Of a stretch of 6,951 bases of DNA, positions 5,505 to 6,951 are shown piece after piece (the first letter of the stretch is position 1; each line of letters starts with the position of its first letter). Where the stretch lies: contig JAEUQL010000193.1 in assembly GCA_016789295.1 (NCBI GenBank), positions 1 to 6,951 of the forward strand, given 5' to 3'. Both the position numbers and the translations under genes were made by a program. Under the pieces are notes generated by a model. The model saw only the letters and a program-made list of their open reading frames with translations. It did not search any database and was not told the origin of the DNA. Origin of the DNA: Blastocatellia bacterium. GTDB lineage: Bacteria > Acidobacteriota > Blastocatellia > Chloracidobacteriales > JADJPF01.

Positions 5505-6845
5505 ATGTATAGTGAGCAGTTTGATACTCTCTATCCAATAGAGAAACTTAAAAGGAAGCGTGGTGTCGAGGTTACGGCTGTTGATACAGACGGGCTTGGC
5601 AGCGAACTTGGGCTTGAGACTGGCGACCGGATACTTTCAATCAACGGTCGTCGGCTGCGCGATTATCTCGACTTTCAATTCTACTCTGGTTCAGAAGATG
5701 AGTTAGTTCTGGATGTAGAAAAGGCTTCTGGTGAGCACTGGGAATTGGTAGTAGAGGTTGGCGAAGGCGACATTTGGGGTCTCGACTTTGAAAGTTTCAT
5801 GCCACGCCAGTGTGCCAATGAGTGCATATTCTGCTTCTGTGAACAGAACCCACCCGATGCTCGCCCAGCTCTCTTTTTTAGAGACGAAGATATACGGCTC
5901 TCATTTCTACACGGCAACTACACAACTATGACCAGCATGAGCAAAGATGAGATGAAGAGGATAGTTGAGCAACGACTCTCCCCACAGTTTGTCTCTGTTC
6001 ACGCTACAGATCTGGAAGTTCGCCGCCACCTGCTTGGCCGAGACAAGATAGACGATGTTCTGGAAAAGATGCGCTTCTTCATCGAGCACGAAATAGAGCT
6101 TCACGCACAGATAGTTCTCTGTCCAAAGATTAACGATGGTGTCCAACTTCAGAAGACCGTCTTTGACCTGGCAGAGCTACACCCTGGACTGCAATCAGCA
6201 GCCATCGTTCCGCTAGGGATGACCAAACACCACAAGAAACGCCATCTTCTAACACCTGCTACTGATGAGTGGTGTAGTGAAGTCATAGACCAAGTAACCC
6301 CTTGGCAGAATCAGTTTCACAAAAAACTTGGGACTCGCTTTGCTTTCCTCGGAGATGAATTCTATTTAAGAGCAGGTCGCCCAGTTCCTGGAAAAAATCA
6401 CTATGAGAATTCACCACAGATAGAAGATGGGGTAGGAATGGTCAGAAGGTTTACAGAAGACTTCAAGAAGATGATCAAACGTCCCAATCCAAAACGAACA
6501 ACCAAAGTAGTCAAAGGTACCATAGCCACTGGCTCACTCTTCTATCCTATCCTCAAGCAATGTGTTGATGAGTTTAATAGTCGCTACGGAACAGAACTGA
6601 AAACGCTTAAGGTAATGAATGACTATTTTGGAGAAGAAGTTTCGGTTGCAGGACTGCTTTCAGGTAGAGATTTCTTGAAGGCCAAAGACGAGATTTGGGG
6701 TGATTTTCTGGTCATTCCTCCAGAGTGTGTTACTACAGAGAAGCAGAGATTTCTTGATGACTTAACACTTGCACAGCTTTCGGAAGAACTAAAAATGCCA
6801 GTCTACAAAGACGGTTGGCAGTCGATAATGTCAATGTTTGATTAG
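5505..6845 (+). CDS. PDZ / radical SAM / DUF512 protein
   Basis: The 446-residue protein has the domain order of the DUF512 radical SAM family. A PDZ-like domain covers about residues 19-85, with Gly-Leu-Glu-Thr-Gly-Asp and Ser-Ile-Asn-Gly. A radical SAM core follows with a Cys-x3-Cys-x2-Cys iron-sulfur motif at Cys103, Cys107 and Cys110. Arg-Leu-Ser-Phe-Leu-His-Gly-Asn-Tyr and Leu-Ser-Pro-Gln-Phe-Val-Ser-Val-His-Ala come next, both typical of the family. The C-terminal DUF512 part includes Thr-Gly-Ser-like and Asn-Asp-Tyr-Phe-Gly motifs. It should bind a 4Fe-4S cluster and S-adenosylmethionine; the reaction of this family is not known to me. Length is normal and no break is seen. An extra Cys112 stands where I recall a hydrophobic residue. 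No clear Shine-Dalgarno precedes the ATG (GGA sits 11 nt away), but no better start lies before the PDZ domain. Arginine is mostly CGN (19 of 27). Confidence 0.93.
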   Translation: MYSEQFDTLYPIEKLKRKRGVEVTAVDTDGLGSELGLETGDRILSINGRRLRDYLDFQFYSGSEDELVLDVEKASGEHWELVVEVGEGDIWGLDFESFMPRQCANECIFCFCEQNPPDARPALFFRDEDIRLSFLHGNYTTMTSMSKDEMKRIVEQRLSPQFVSVHATDLEVRRHLLGRDKIDDVLEKMRFFIEHEIELHAQIVLCPKINDGVQLQKTVFDLAELHPGLQSAAIVPLGMTKHHKKRHLLTPATDEWCSEVIDQVTPWQNQFHKKLGTRFAFLGDEFYLRAGRPVPGKNHYENSPQIEDGVGMVRRFTEDFKKMIKRPNPKRTTKVVKGTIATGSLFYPILKQCVDEFNSRYGTELKTLKVMNDYFGEEVSVAGLLSGRDFLKAKDEIWGDFLVIPPECVTTEKQRFLDDLTLAQLSEELKMPVYKDGWQSIMSMFD

Positions 6846-6915
6846 TTTAACGTGAGTTCGGGGTAATAATGCTTTAACTACTGTATGAAAACAGCCTCTT
6901 TTGGAGTTTGAGCAG

Positions 6916-6951
6916 ATGATTATATTTCTCCACAAGGGGCAAATTCTGTTT
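6916..6951 (+). CDS. Possible start of the next gene (runs off the right edge)
   Basis: An ATG at 6916 opens 12 codons to the window edge, beginning Met-Ile-Ile-Phe-Leu-His-Lys. GGAG (6903-6906) lies 9 nt upstream, an acceptable ribosome binding site. The fragment is too short to identify. The rest of 6846-6915 shows no gene; a TAATAAT at 6864-6870 is promoter-like but lacks a -35 at good spacing. Confidence 0.35.
   Translation, partial: MIIFLHKGQILF

Overview
The window is bacterial DNA, moderately AT-rich, with canonical AGGAGG-type ribosome binding sites, TATAAT-type promoters and a tRNA gene without an encoded CCA. The phylum cannot be fixed from the sequence alone. The radical SAM protein belongs to a family (DUF512) known from Firmicutes, Cyanobacteria and several other phyla, and PelG-like proteins occur in both Gram-negative and Gram-positive bacteria. 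An uncultured or poorly sampled lineage is possible, but that is a guess.

Layout. (1) 1-2388, plus strand: the end of an exopolysaccharide locus. It holds the C-terminal half of a PelG-like exporter and, 7 nt later, a 574-residue polytopic membrane protein resembling GT-C glycosyltransferases. (2) 2389-3078: a mostly non-coding stretch with a tRNA-Asn gene and its promoter. On the minus strand it has weak, overlapping reading frames that may be a small gene or the remains of one. (3) 3079-4689, minus strand: a monocistronic gene for a 536-residue soluble protein of unknown family. An 82-residue tract made only of Asp, Glu and five Phe splits it into two domains. It starts with TTG behind a perfect AGGAGG and has its own promoter and probable terminator. 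(4) 4889-5341, plus strand: a MOSC-domain protein with a compact terminator at its stop codon. (5) 5342-6845, plus strand: a promoter-like region with a possible 33-codon small ORF, then a PDZ/radical SAM/DUF512 protein. (6) 6846-6951: probably the start of another gene.

Only the first two genes clearly work together, in surface polysaccharide synthesis and export. The MOSC and radical SAM genes lie in the same direction, but a terminator and a new promoter appear to separate them, so a shared pathway is not shown. The most unusual item is the split acidic protein. I see no CRISPR array, insertion sequence, phage gene or toxin-antitoxin pair, and no strong evidence for a complete new system.
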